Part shown: positions 26,146 to 40,000 of the stretch, in pieces | Layout: each line of letters opens with the position of its first letter | How positions within the stretch are numbered: position 1 is the stretch's first letter | NCBI GenBank assembly: GCA_037893245.1 | Contig: JBAIAA010000813.1 | Span: forward strand, 117,832 to 181,831 | Direction: 5' to 3' | DNA: 64,000 nt | DNA from: Crossaster papposus | Lineage: Eukaryota > Echinodermata > Asteroidea > Velatida > Solasteridae | Notes under the pieces: generated by a model | The model's input: only the letters and a program-made list of their open reading frames with translations | Told to the model about the DNA's origin: nothing | Databases searched by the model: none | Made by a program: the position numbers and the translations under genes

Positions 26146-29100
26146 ATATGTAGTAGTAGGGATATGCCGATTGTAGACCAAATCTTAAATATTTAGTAGT
26201 GGGGATATGCCGATTGTAGACCAACTCTTAAATATGTAGTAGTAGGGATATGCCGATTGTAGACCAAATCTTAAATATGTAGTAGTAGGGATATGCCGAT
26301 TGTAGACCAAATCTTAAATATGTAGTAGTAGGGATATGCCGATTGTAGACCAAATCTTAAATATGTAGTAGTAGGGATATGCCGATTGTAGACCAAATCT
26401 TAAATATGTAGTAGTAGGGATATGCCGATTGTAGACCAAATCTTAAATATGTAGTAGTAGGGATATGCCGATTGTAGACCAAATCTTAAATATGTAGTAG
26501 TAGGGATAAGCCGATTGTAGACCAAATCTTAAATATGTAGTAGTAGGGATATGCCGATTGTAGACCAAATCTTAAATATGTAGTAGTAGGGATATGCCGA
26601 TTGTAGACCAAATTTTAAAAAACTCAATTTGATCTGATAACAAAACAAACTCACATTTATTATTATGTAAAGGGAAAGAAGTGTGCAGTAGAAATAAACA
26701 CCTGATGTGGGAACAAGCCCTCGAGTTAAATATGTAAAGGGAAAGAAGTGTGCAGTAGAAATAAACACCTGATGTGGGAACAAGCCCTCGAGTTAAATAT
26801 GTAGTAGTAGGGATATGCCGATTGTAGACCAAATCTTAAACAACTCAATTTGATCTGATAACAAAACAAACTCACATTTATTATTATGTAAAGGGAAATA
26901 AGTGTGCAGTAGAAATAAACACCTGATGTGGGAACAAGCCCTCGAGTTAAATATGTAATAGTAGGGATATGCCGATTGTAGACCAAATCTTAAAAAACTC
27001 AATTTGATCTGATAACAAAACAAACTCACATTTATTATTATGTAAAGGGAAAGAAGTGTGCAGTAGAAATAAACACCTGATGTGGGAACAAGCCCTCGAG
27101 TTAAATATGTAGTAGTAGGGATATGCCGATTGTAGACCAAATCTTAAATATGTAGTAGTAGGGATATGCCGATTGTAGACCCAATCTTAAATATGTAGTA
27201 GTAGGGATATGCCGATGGTAGACCAAATCTTAAATATGTAGTAGTAGGGATATGCCGATTGTAGACCAAATCTTAAATATGTAGTAGTAGGGATATGCCG
27301 ATTGTAGACCAAATCTTAAATATGTAGTAGTAGGGATATGCCGATTGTAGACCAAATCTTAAATATGTAGTAGTAGGGATATGCCGATTGTAGACCAAAT
27401 CTTAAATATGTAGTAGTAGGGATATACCGATTGTAGACCAAATCTTAAATATATAGTAGTAGGTTTATGCCGATTGTAGACCAAATCTTAAATATGTAGT
27501 AGTGGGGATATGCCGATTGTAGACCAAATCTTAAATATGTAGTAGTAGGGATATGCCGATTGTAGACCAAATCTTAAATATGTAGTAGTAGGGATATGCC
27601 GATTGTAGACCGAATCTTAAATATGTAGTAGTAGGGATATGCCGATTGTAGACCAAATCTTAAATATGTAGTAGTAGGGATATGCCGATTGTAGACCAAA
27701 TCTTAAATATGTAGTAGTAGGGATATGCCGATTGTAGACCAAATCTTAAATATGTAGTAGTAGGGATATGCCGATTGTAGACCAAATGTTAAAAAACTCA
27801 ATTTGTTCTGATAACAAAACAAACTCACATTTATTATTATGTAAAGGGAAAGAAGTGTGCAGTAGAAATAAACACCTGATGTGGGAACAAGCCCTCGAGT
27901 TAAATATGTAGTAGTAGGGATATGCCGATTGTAGACCAAATCTTAAATATGTAGTAGTAGGGATATGCCGATTGTAGACCAAATCTTAAATATGTAGTAG
28001 TAGGGATATGCCGATTGTAGACCAAATCTTAAATATGTAGTAGTAGGGATATGCCGATTGTAGACCAAATCTTAAATATGTAGTAGTAGGGATATGCCGA
28101 TTGTAGACCAAATTTTAAAAAACTCAATTTGATCTGATAACAAAACAAACTCACATTTATTATTATGTAAAGCGAAAGAAGTGTGCAGTAGAAATAAACA
28201 CCTGATGTGGGAACAAGCCCTCGAGTTAAATATGTAAAGGGAAAGAAGTGTGCAGTAGAAATAAACACCTGATGTGGGAACAAGCCCTCGAGTTAAATAT
28301 GTAGTAGTAGGGATATGCCGCTTGTAGACCAAATCTTAAACAACTCAATTTGATCTGATAACAAAACAAACTCACATTTATTATTATGTAAAGGGAAATA
28401 AGTGTGCAGTAGAAATAAACACCTGATGTGGGAAAAGCCCTCGAGTTAAATATGTAAAGGGAAAGAAGTGTGCAGTAGAAATAAACACCTGATGTGGGAA
28501 CAAGCCCTCGAGTTAAATATGTAGTAGTAGGGATATGCCGATTGTAGACCAAATCTTAAATATGTAGTAGTAGGGATATGCCGATTGTAGACCAAATCTT
28601 AAATATGTAGTAGTAGGGATATGCCGATTGTAGACCAAATCTTAAATATGTAGTAGTAGGGATATGCCGATTGTAGACCAAATCTTAAATATGTAGTAGT
28701 AGGGATATGCCGATTGTAGACCAAATCTGAAATATGTAGTAGTAGGGATATGCCGATTGTAGACCAAATCTTAAATATGTAGTAGTAGGGATATGCCGAT
28801 TGTAGACCAAATCTTAAATATGTAGTAGTAGGGATATGCCGATTGTAGACCAAATCTTAAATATGTAGTAGTAGGGATATGCCGATTGTAGACCAAATCT
28901 TAAATATGTAGTAGTAGGGATATGCCGATTGTAGACCAAATCTTAAATATGTAGTAGTAGGGATATGCCGATTGTAGACCAAATCTTAAATATGTAGTAG
29001 TAGGGATATGCCGATTGTAGACCAAATCTTAAATATGTAGTAGTAGGGATATGCCGATTGTAGACCAAATCTTAAATATGTAGTAGTAGGGATATGCCGA

Positions 29101-32100
29101 TTGTAGACCAAATCTTAAATATGTAGTAGTAGTAGGGATATACCGATTGTAGACCAAATCTTAAATATGTAGTAGTAGGGATATGCGGATTGTAGACCAA
29201 ATCTTAAATATGTAGTAGTAGGGATATGCCGATTGTAGACCAAATCTTAAATATGTAGTAGTAGGGATATGCCGATTGTAGACCGAATCTTAAATATGTA
29301 GTAGTAGGGATATGCCGATTGTAGACCAAATCTTAAATATGTAGTAGTAGGGATATGCCGATTGTAGACCAAATCTTAAATATGTAGTAGTAGGGATATG
29401 CCGATTGTAGACCAAATCTTAAATATGTAGTAGTAGGGATATGCCGATTGTAGACCAAATGTTAAAAAACTCAATTTGTTCTGATAACAAAACAAACTCA
29501 CATTTATTATTATGTAAAGGGAAAGAAGTGTGCAGTAGAAATAAACACCTGATGTGGGAACAAGCTCTCGAGTTAAATATGTAAAGGGAAAGAAGTGTGC
29601 AGTAGAAATAAACACCTGATGTGGGAACAAGCCCTCGAGTTAAATATGTAAAGGGAAATAAGTGTGCAGTAGAAATAAACACCTGATGTGGGAACAAGCC
29701 CTCGAGTTAAATATGTAAAGGGAAAGAAGTGTGCAGTAGAAATAAACACCTGATATGGGAACAAGCCCTCGAGTTAAATATGTAGTAGTAGGGATATGCC
29801 GATTGTAGACCAAATCTTAAATATTTAGTAGTGGGGATATGCCGATTGTAGACCAACTCTTAAATATGTAGTAGTAGGGATATGCCGATTGTAGACCAAA
29901 TCTTAAATATGTAGTAGTAGGGATATGCCGATTGTAGACCAAATCTTAAATATGTAGTAGTAGGGATATGCCGATTGTAGACCAAATCTTAAATATGTAG
30001 TAGTAGGGATATGCCGATTGTAGACCAAATCTTAAATATGTAGTAGTAGGGATATGCCGATTGTAGACCAAATCTTAAATATGTAGTAGTAGGGATATGC
30101 CGATTGTAGACCAAATCTTAAATATGTAGTAGTAGGGATAAGCCGATTGTAGACCAAATCTTAAATATGTAGTAGTAGGGATATGCCGATTGTAGACCAA
30201 ATCTTAAATATGTAGTAGTAGGGATATGCCGATTGTAGACCAAATTTTAAAAAACTCAATTTGATCTGATAACAAAACAAACTCACATTTATTATTATGT
30301 AAAGGGAAAGAAGTGTGCAGTAGAAATAAACACCTGATGTGGGAACAAGCCCTCGAGTTAAATATGTAAAGGGAAAGAAGTGTGCAGTAGAAATAAACAC
30401 CTGATGTGGGAACAAGCCCTCGAGTTAAATATGTAGTAGTAGGGATATGCCGATTGTAGACCAAATCTTAAACAACTCAATTTGATCTGATAACAAAACA
30501 AACTCACATTTATTATTATGTAAAGGGAAATAAGTGTGCAGTAGAAATAAACACCTGATGTGGGAACAAGCCCTCGAGTTAAATATGTAATAGTAGGGAT
30601 ATGCCGATTGTAGACCAAATCTTAAAAAACTCAATTTGATCTGATAACAAAACAAACTCACATTTATTATTATGTAAAGGGAAAGAAGTGTGCAGTAGAA
30701 ATAAACACCTGATGTGGGAAAAGCCCTCGAGTTAAATATGTAAAGGGAAAGAAGTGTGCAGTAGAAATAAATACCTGATGTGGGAACAAGCCCTCGAGTT
30801 AAATATGTAGTAGTAGGGATATGCCGATTGTAGACCAAATCTTAAATATGTAGTAGTAGGGATATGCCGATTGTAGACCCAATCTTAAATATGTAGTAGT
30901 AGGGATATGCCGATGGTAGACCAAATCTTAAATATGTAGTAGTAGGGATATGCCGATTGTAGACCAAATCTTAAATATGTAGTAGTAGGGATATGCCGAT
31001 TGTAGACCAAATCTTAAATATGTAGTAGTAGGGATATGCCGATTGTAGACCAAATCTTAAATATGTAGTAGTAGGGATATGCCGATTGTAGACCAAATCT
31101 TAAATATGTAGTAGTAGGGATATACCGATTGTAGACCAAATCTTAAATATATAGTAGTAGGTTTATGCCGATTGTAGACCAAATCTTAAATATGTAGTAG
31201 TGGGGATATGCCGATTGTAGACCAAATCTTAAATATGTAGTAGTAGGGATATGCCGATTGTAGACCAAATCTTAAATATGTAGTAGTAGGGATATGCCGA
31301 TTGTAGACCGAATCTTAAATATGTAGTAGTAGGGATATGCCGATTGTAGACCAAATCTTAAATATGTAGTAGTAGGGATATGCCGATTGCAGACCAAATC
31401 TTAAATATGTAGTAGTAGGGATATGCCGATTGTAGACCAAATCTTAAATATGTAGTAGTAGGGATATGCCGATTGTAGACCAAATGTTAAAAAACTCAAT
31501 TTGTTCTGATAACAAAACAAACTCACATTTATTATTATGTAAAGGGAAAGAAGTGTGCAGTAGAAATAAACACCTGATGTGGGAACAAGCCCTCGAGTTA
31601 AATATGTAGTAGTAGGGATATGCCGATTGTAGACCAAATCTTAAATATGTAGTAGTAGGGATATGCCGATTGTAGACCAAATCTTAAATATGTAGTAGTA
31701 GGGATATGCCGATTGTAGACCAAATCTTAAATATGTAGTAGTAGGGATATGCCGATTGTAGACCAAATCTTAAATATGTAGTAGTAGGGATATGCCGATT
31801 GTAGACCAAATTTTAAAAAACTCAATTTGATCTGATAACAAAACAAACTCACATTTATTATTATGTAAAGGGAAAGAAGTGTGCAGTAGAAATAAACACC
31901 TGACGTGGGAACAAGCCCTCGAGTTAAATATGTAAAGGGAAAGAAGTGTGCAGTAGAAATAAACACCTGATGTGGGAACAAGCCCTCGAGTTAAATATGT
32001 AGTAGTAGGGATATGCCGCTTGTAGACCAAATCTTAAACAACTCAATTTGATCTGATAACAAAACAAACTCACATTTATTATTATGTAAAGGGAAATAAG

Positions 32101-33341
32101 TGTGCAGTAGAAATAAACACCTGATGTGGGAAAAGCCCTCGAGTTAAATATGTAAAGGGAAAGAAGTGTGCAGTAGAAATAAACACCTGATGTGGGAACA
32201 AGCCCTCGAGTTAAATATGTAGTAGTAGGGATATGCCGATTGTAGACCAAATCTTAAATATGTAGTAGTAGGGATATGCCGATTGTAGACCAAATCTTAA
32301 ATATGTAGTAGTAGGGATATGCCGATTGTAGACCAAATCTTAAATATGTAGTAGTAGGGATATGCCGATTGTAGACCAAATCTTAAATATGTAGTAGTAG
32401 GGATATGCCGATTGTAGACCAAATCTGAAATATGTAGTAGTAGGGATATGCCGATTGTAGACCAAATCTTAAATATGTAGTAGTAGGGATATGCCGATTG
32501 TAGACCAAATCTTAAATATGTAGTAGTAGGGATATGCCGATTGTAGACCAAATCTTAAATATGTAGTAGTAGGGATATGCCGATTGTAGACCAAATCTTA
32601 AATATGTAGTAGTAGGGATATGCCGATTGTAGACCAAATCTTAAATATGTAGTAGTAGGGATATGCCGATTGTAGACCAAATCTTAAATATGTAGTAGTA
32701 GGGATATGCCGATTGTAGACCAAATCTTAAATATGTAGTAGTAGGGATATGCCGATTGTAGACCAAATCTTAAATATGTAGTAGTAGGGATATGCCGATT
32801 GTAGACCAAATCTTAAATATGTAGTAGTAGTAGGGATATACCGATTGTAGACCAAATCTTAAATATGTAGTAGTAGGGATATGCGGATTGTAGACCAAAT
32901 CTTAAATATGTAGTAGTAGGGATATGCCGATTGTAGACCAAATCTTAAATATGTAGTAGTAGGGATATGCCGATTGTAGACCGAATCTTAAATATGTAGT
33001 AGTAGGGATATGCCGATTGTAGACCAAATCTTAAATATGTAGTAGTAGGGATATGCCGATTGTAGACCAAATCTTAAATATGTAGTAGTAGGGATATGCC
33101 GATTGTAGACCAAATCTTAAATATGTAGTAGTAGGGATATGCCGATTGTAGACCAAATGTTAAAAAACTCAATTTGTTCTGATAACAAAACAAACTCACA
33201 TTTATTATTATGTAAAGGGAAAGAAGTGTGCAGTAGAAATAAACACCTGATGTGGGAACAAGCTCTCGAGTTAAATATGTAAAGGGAAAGAAGTGTGCAG
33301 TAGAAATAAACACCTGATGTGGGAACAAGCCCTCGAGTTAA
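26146..33341 (+). repeat. Tandem duplication of about 3.6 kb
   Basis: The segment 26146-29777 (3,632 bp) recurs from 29778 on. M111 starts at 26619, 26840, 26994, 27793, 28119, 28340 and 29466 correspond to 30251, 30472, 30626, 31491, 31817, 32038 and 33164. The offset is 3,632 before and 3,698 after 30626. The 66-bp step is an M67 gained together with the 1-bp-shorter M111 at 30626-30735. Shared markers include ATATATAGTAGTAGGTTTATG (27452 and 31150, given here only by its ends), GCCGCTTGTAG, ATGCGGATTG and AAGCTCTCGAG. A triple M67 follows the M111 at 29466 but not its partner at 33164. Confidence 0.91.
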
Positions 33342-34944
33342 ATATGTAGTAGTAGGGATATGCCGATTGTAGACCAAATCTTAAATATGTAGTAGTAGGG
33401 ATATGCCGATTGTAGACCAAATCTTAAATATGTAGTAGTAGGGATATGCCGATTGTAGACCAAATCTTAAATATGTAGTAGTAGGGATATGCCGATTGTA
33501 GACCAAATCTTAAATATGTAGTAGTAGGGATATGCCGATTGTAGACCAAATCTTAAATATGTAGTAGTAGGGATATGCCGATTGTAGACCAAATCTTAAA
33601 TATGTAGTAGTAGGGATATGCCGATTGTATACCAAATCTTAAATATGTAGTAGTAGGCATATGCCGATTGTAGACCAAATCTTAAATATGTAGTAGTAGG
33701 GATTTGCCGATTGTAGACCAAATCTTAAATATGTAGTAGTAGGGATATGCCGATTGTAGATCAAATCTTAAATATGTAGTAGTAGGGATATGCCGATTGT
33801 AGACCAAATCTAAAATATGTAGTAGTAGGGATATGCCGATTGTAGACCAAATCTTAAATATGTAGTAGTATGGATATGCCGATTGTAGACTAAATCTTAA
33901 ATATGTAGTAGTAGGGATATGCCGATTGTAGACCAAATCTTAAATATGTAGTAGTAGGGATATGCCGATTGTAGACCAAATCTTAAATATGTAGTAGTAG
34001 GGATATGCCGATTGTAGACCAAATCTTAAATATGTAGTAGTAGGGATATGCCGATTGTAGACCAAATCTTAAATATGTAGTAGTAGGGATATGCCGATTG
34101 TAGACCAAATCTTAAATATGTAGTAGTAGGGATATGCCGATTGTAGACCAAATCTTAAATATGTAGTAGTAGGAATATGCCGATTGTAGACCAAATCTTA
34201 AATATGTAGTAGTAGGGATATGCCGATTGTAGACCAAATCTTAAATATGTAGTAGTAGTAGGGATATGCCGATTGTAGACCAAATCTTAAATATGTAGTA
34301 GTAGGGATATGCCGATTGTAGACCAAATCTTAAATATGTAGTAGTAGGGATATGCCGATTGTAGACCAAATCTTAAATATGTAGTAGTTGGGATATGCCG
34401 ATTGTAGACCAAATCTTAAATATGTAGTAGTAGGGATATGCCGATTGTAGACCAAATCTTAAATATGTAGTAGTAGTAGGGATATACCGATTGTAGACCA
34501 AATCTTAAATATGTAGTAGTAGGGATATGCCGATTGTAGACCAAATCTTAAATATGTAGTAGTAGGGATATGCCGATTGTAGACCAAATCTTAAATATGT
34601 AGTAGTAGGGATATGCCGATTGTAGACCGAATCTTAAATATGTAGTAGTAGGGATATGCCGATTGTAGACCAAATCTTAAATATGTAGTAGTAGGGATAT
34701 GCCGATTGTAGACCAAATCTTAAATATGTAGTAGTAGGGATATGCCGATTGTAGACCAAATGTTAAAAAACTCAATTCGTTCTGATAACAAAACAAACTC
34801 ACATTTATTATTATGTAAAGGGAAAGAAGTGTGCAGTAGAAATAAACACCTGATGTGGGAACAAGCTCTCGAGTTAAATATGTAAAGGGAAAGAAGTGTG
34901 CAGTAGAAATAAACACCTGATGTGGGAACAAGCCCTCGAGTTAA
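33342..34944 (+). repeat. 1,603-bp repeat of the preceding segment
   Basis: There are 33 M43 copies (two with an extra GTA, near 34250 and 34471), then M111 (34767) and M67 (34878). M111-M67 at 33164/33275 recurs here at an offset of 1,603, including the AAATGTTAAAAAACTC lead-in, the GTTCTGATAAC variant and AAGCTCTCGAG. The monomers after both pairs share GATCAAATCT, TCTAAAATATG and GTATGGATATG variants. Confidence 0.88.
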
Positions 34945-37096
34945 ATATGTAGTAGTAGGGATATGCCGATTGTAGACCAAATCTTAAATATGTAGTAGTA
35001 GGGATATGCCGATTGTAGACCAAATCTTAAATATGTAGTAGTAGGGATATGCCGATTGTAGACCAAATCTTAAATATGTAGTAGTAGGGATATGCCGATT
35101 GTAGACCAAATCTTAAATATGTAGTAGTAGGGATATGCCGATTGTAGACCAAATCTTAAATATGTAGTAGTAGGGATATGCCGATTGTAGACCAAATCTT
35201 AAATATGTAGTAGTAGGGATATGCCGATTGTATACCAAATCTTAAATATGTAGTAGTAGGGATATGCCGATTGTAGACCAAATCTTAAATATGTAGTAGT
35301 AGGGATATGCCGATTGTAGACCAAATCTTAAATATGTAGTAGTAGGGATATGCCGATTGTAGACCAAATCTTAAATATGTAGTAGTAGGGATATGCCGAT
35401 TGTAGATCAAATCTAAAATATGTAGTAGTAGGGATATGCCGATTGTAGACCAAATCTTAAATATGTAGTAGTATGGATATGCCGATTGTAGACTAAATCT
35501 TAAATATGTAGTAGTAGGGATATGCCGATTGTAGACCAAATCTTAAATATGTAGTAGTAGGGATATGCCGATTGTAGACCAAATCTTAAATATGTAGTAG
35601 TAGGGATATGCCGATTGTAGACCAAATCTTAAATATGTAGTAGTAGGGATATGCCGATTGTAGACCAAATCTTAAATATGTAGTAGTAGGGATATGCCGA
35701 TTGTAGACCAAATCTTAAATATGTAGTAGTAGGGATATGCCGATTGTAGACCAAATCTTAAATATGTAGTAGTAGGAATATGCCGATTGTAGACCAAATC
35801 TTAAATATGTAGTAGTAGGGATATGCCGATTGTAGACCAAATCTTAAATATGTAGTAGTAGTAGGGATATGCCGATTGTAGACCAAATCTTAAATATGTA
35901 GTAGTAGGGATATGCCGATTGTAGACCAAATCTTAAATATGTAGTAGTAGGGATATGCCGATTGTAGACCAAATCTTAAATATGTAGTAGTAGGGATATG
36001 ACGATTGTAGACCAAATCTTAAATATGTAGTAGTAGGGATATGCCGATTGTAGACCAAATCTTAAATATGTAGTAGTAGGGATATGCCGATTGTAGATCA
36101 AATCTTAAATATGTAGTAGTAGGGATATGCCGATTGTAGACCAAATCTTAAATATGTAGTGGTAGGGATATGCCGATTGTAGACCAAATCTTAAATATGT
36201 AGTAGTAGGGATATGCCGATTGTAGACCAAATCTTAAATATGTAGTAGTAGGGATATGCCGATTGTAGACCAAATCTTAAATATGTAGTAGTAGGGATAT
36301 GCCGATTGTAGACCAAATCTTAAATATGTAGTAGTAGGGATATGCCGATTGTAGACCAAATCTTAAATATGTAGTAGTAGGGATATGCCGATTGTAGACC
36401 AAATCTTAAATATGTAGTAGTAGGGATATGCCGATTGTAGACCAAATCATAAATATGTAGTAGTAGGGATATGCCGATTGTAGACCAAATCTTAAATATG
36501 TAGTAGTAGGGATATGCCGATTGTAGACCAAATCTTAAATATGTAGTAGTAGGGATATGCCGATTGTAGACCAAATCTTAAATATGTAGTAGTAGGGATA
36601 TGCCGATTGTAGACCAAATCTTAAATATGTAGTAGTAGGGATATGCCGATTGTAGACCAAATCTTAAATATGTAGTAGTAGGGATATGCCGATTGTAGAC
36701 CAAATCTTAAATATGTAGTAGTAGGGATATGCCGATTGTAGACAAATCTTAAATATGTAGTAGTAGGGATATGCCGATTGTAGACCAAATCTTAAATATG
36801 TAGTAGTAGGGATATGCCGATTGTAGACCAAATCTTAAATATGTAGTAGTAGGGATATGCCGATTGTAGACCAAATCTTAAATATGTAGTAGTAGGGATA
36901 TGCCGATTGTAGACCAAATCTTAAATATGTAGTAGTAGGGATATGCCGATTGTAGACCAAATCTTAAATATGTAGTAGTAGGGATATGCCGATTGTAGAC
37001 CAAATCATAAATATGTAGTAGTAGGGATATGCCGATTGTAGACCAAATCTTAAATATGTAGTAGTAGGGATATGCCGATTGTAGACCAAATCTTAA
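34945..37096 (+). repeat. Pure M43 array of 50 monomers
   Basis: 2,152 bp equals 50 x 43 plus one +3 variant (near 35861) and one -1 variant (GTAGACAAATC near 36743). The markers GTGGTAGGG (36160) and AGATCAAATC (36096) also occur in the M43 tract near 17390-17450, so this tract appears to derive from the same source. No M111, M67, gene or other element is seen. Confidence 0.9.
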
Positions 37097-40000
37097 AAAA
37101 ATCAATTTGATCTGATAACAAAACAAACTCACATTTATTATTATGTAAAGAGAAAGAAGTGTGCAGTAGAAATAAACACCTGATGTGGGAACAAGCCCTC
37201 GAGTTAAATATGTAGTAGTAGGGATATGCCGATTGTAGACCAAATCTTAAATATGTAGTAGTAGGGATATGCCGATTGTAGACCAAATCTTAAATATGTA
37301 GTAGTAGGGATATGCCGATTGTAGACCAAATCTTAAATATGTAGTAGTAGGGATATGCCGATTGTAGACCAAATCTTAAATATGTAGTAGTAGGGATATG
37401 CCGATTGTAGACCAAATCTTAAATATGTAGTAGTAGGGATATGCCGATTGTAGACCAAATCTTAAATATGTAGTAGTAGGGATAAGCCGATTGTAGACCA
37501 AATCTTAAATATGTAGTAGTAGGGATATGCCGATTGTAGACCAAATCTTAAATATGTAGTAGTGGGGATATGCCGATTGTAGACCAAATCTTAAAAAACT
37601 CAATTTGATCTAATAACAAAACAAACTCACATTTATTATTATGTAAAGGGAAAGAAGGGGGAAGTAGAAATAAACACCTGATGTGGGAACAAGCCCTCGA
37701 GTTAAATATGTAAAGGGAAAGAAGTGTGCAGTAGAAATAAACACCTGATGTGGGAACAAGCCCTCGAGTTAAATATGTAGTAGTAGGGATATGCCGATTG
37801 TAGACCAAATCTTAAACAACTCAATTTGATCTGATAACAAAACAAACTCACATTTATTATTATGTAAAGGGAAATAAGTGTGCAGTAGAAATAAACACCT
37901 GATGTGGGAACAAGCCCTCGAGTTAAATATGTAGTAGTAGGGATATGCCGATTGTAGACCAAATCTTAAAAAACTCAATTTGATCTGATAACAATACAAA
38001 CTCACATTTATTATTATGTAAAGGGAAAGAAGTGTGCAGTAGAAATAAACACCTGATGTGGGAACAAGCCCTCGAGTTAAATATGTAAAGGGAAAGAAGT
38101 GTGCAGTAGAAATAAACACCTGATGTGGGAACAAGCCCTCGAGTTAAATATGGAGTAGTAGGGATATGCCGATTGTAGACCAAATCTTAAATATGTAGTA
38201 GTAGGGATATGCCGATTGTAGACCAAATCTTAAAAAACTCAATTTGATCTGATAACAAAACAAACTCACATTTATTATTATGTAAAGGGAAAGAAGTGTG
38301 CAGTAGAAATAAACACCTGATGTGGGAACAAGCCCTCGAGTTAAATATGTAAAGGGAAATAAGTGTGCAGTAGAAATAAACACCTGATGTGGGAACAAGC
38401 CCTCGAGTTAAAAATGTAAAGGGAAAGAAGTGTGCAGTAGAAATAAACACCTGATATGGGAACAAGCCCTCGAGTTAAATATGTAGTAGTAGGGATATGC
38501 CGATTGTAGACCAAATCTTAAATATTTAGTAGTGGGGATATGCCGATTGTAGACCAAATCTTAAATATGTAGTAGTAGGTATATGCCGATTGTAGACCAA
38601 ATTTTAAATATGTAGTAGTAGGGATATGCCGATTGTAGACCAAATCTTAAATATGTAGTAGTAGGGATATGCCGATTGTAGACCAAATCTTAAAAAAATC
38701 AATTTGATCTGATAACAAAACAAACTCACATTTATTATTATGTAAAGAGAAAGAAGTGTGCAGTAGAAATAAACACCTGATGTGGGAACAAGCCCTCGAG
38801 TTAAATATGTAGTAGTAGGGATATGCCGATTGTAGACCAAATCTTAAATATGTAGTAGTAGGGATATGCCGATTGTAGACCAAATCTTAAATATGTAGTA
38901 GTAGGGATATGCCGATTGTAGACCAAATCTTAAATATGTAGTAGTAGGGATATGCCGATTGTAGACCAAATCTTAAATATGTAGTAGTAGGGATATGCCG
39001 ATTGTAGACCTAATCTTAAATATGTAGTAGTAGGGATATGCCGATTGTAGACCAAATCTTAAATATGTAGTAGTAGGGATAAGCCGATTGTAGACCAAAT
39101 CTTAAATATGTAGTAGTAGGGATATGCCGATTGTAGACCAAATCTTAAATATGTAGTAGTAGGGATATGCCGATTGTAGACCAAATCTTAAAAAACTCAA
39201 TTTGATCTGATAACAAAACAAACTCACATTTATTATTATGTAAAGGGAAAGAAGGGGGAAGTAGAAATAAACACCTGATGTGGGAACAAGCCCTCGAGTT
39301 AAATATGTAAAGGGAAAGAAGTGTGCAGTAGAAATAAACACCTGATGTGGGAACAAGCCCTCGAGTTAAATATGTAGTAGTAGGGATATGCCGATTGTAG
39401 ACCAAATCTTAAACAACTCAATTTGATCTGATAACAAAACAAACTCACATTTATTATTATGTAAAGGGAAATAAGTGTGCAGTAGAAATAAACACCTGAT
39501 GTGGGAACAAGCCCTCGAGTTAAATATGTAGTAGTAGGGATATGCCGATTGTAGACCAAATCTTAAAAAACTCAATTTGATCTGATAACAATACAAACTC
39601 ACATTTATTATTATGTAAAGGGAAAGAAGTGTGCAGTAGAAATAAACACCTGATGTGGGAACAAGCCCTCGAGTTAAATATGTAAAGGGAAAGAAGTGTG
39701 CAGTAGAAATAAACACCTGATGTGGGAACAAGCCCTCGAGTTAAATATGGAGTAGTAGGGATATGCCGATTGTAGACCAAATCTTAAATATGTAGTAGTA
39801 GGGATATGCCGATTGTAGACCAAATCTTAAAAAACTCAATTTGATCTGATAACAAAACAAACTCACATTTATTATTATGTAAAGGGAAAGAAGTGTGCAG
39901 TAGAAATAAACACCTGATGTGGGAACAAGCCCTCGAGTTAAATATGTAAAGGGAAATAAGTGTGCAGTAGAAATAAACACCTGATGTGGGAACAAGCCCT

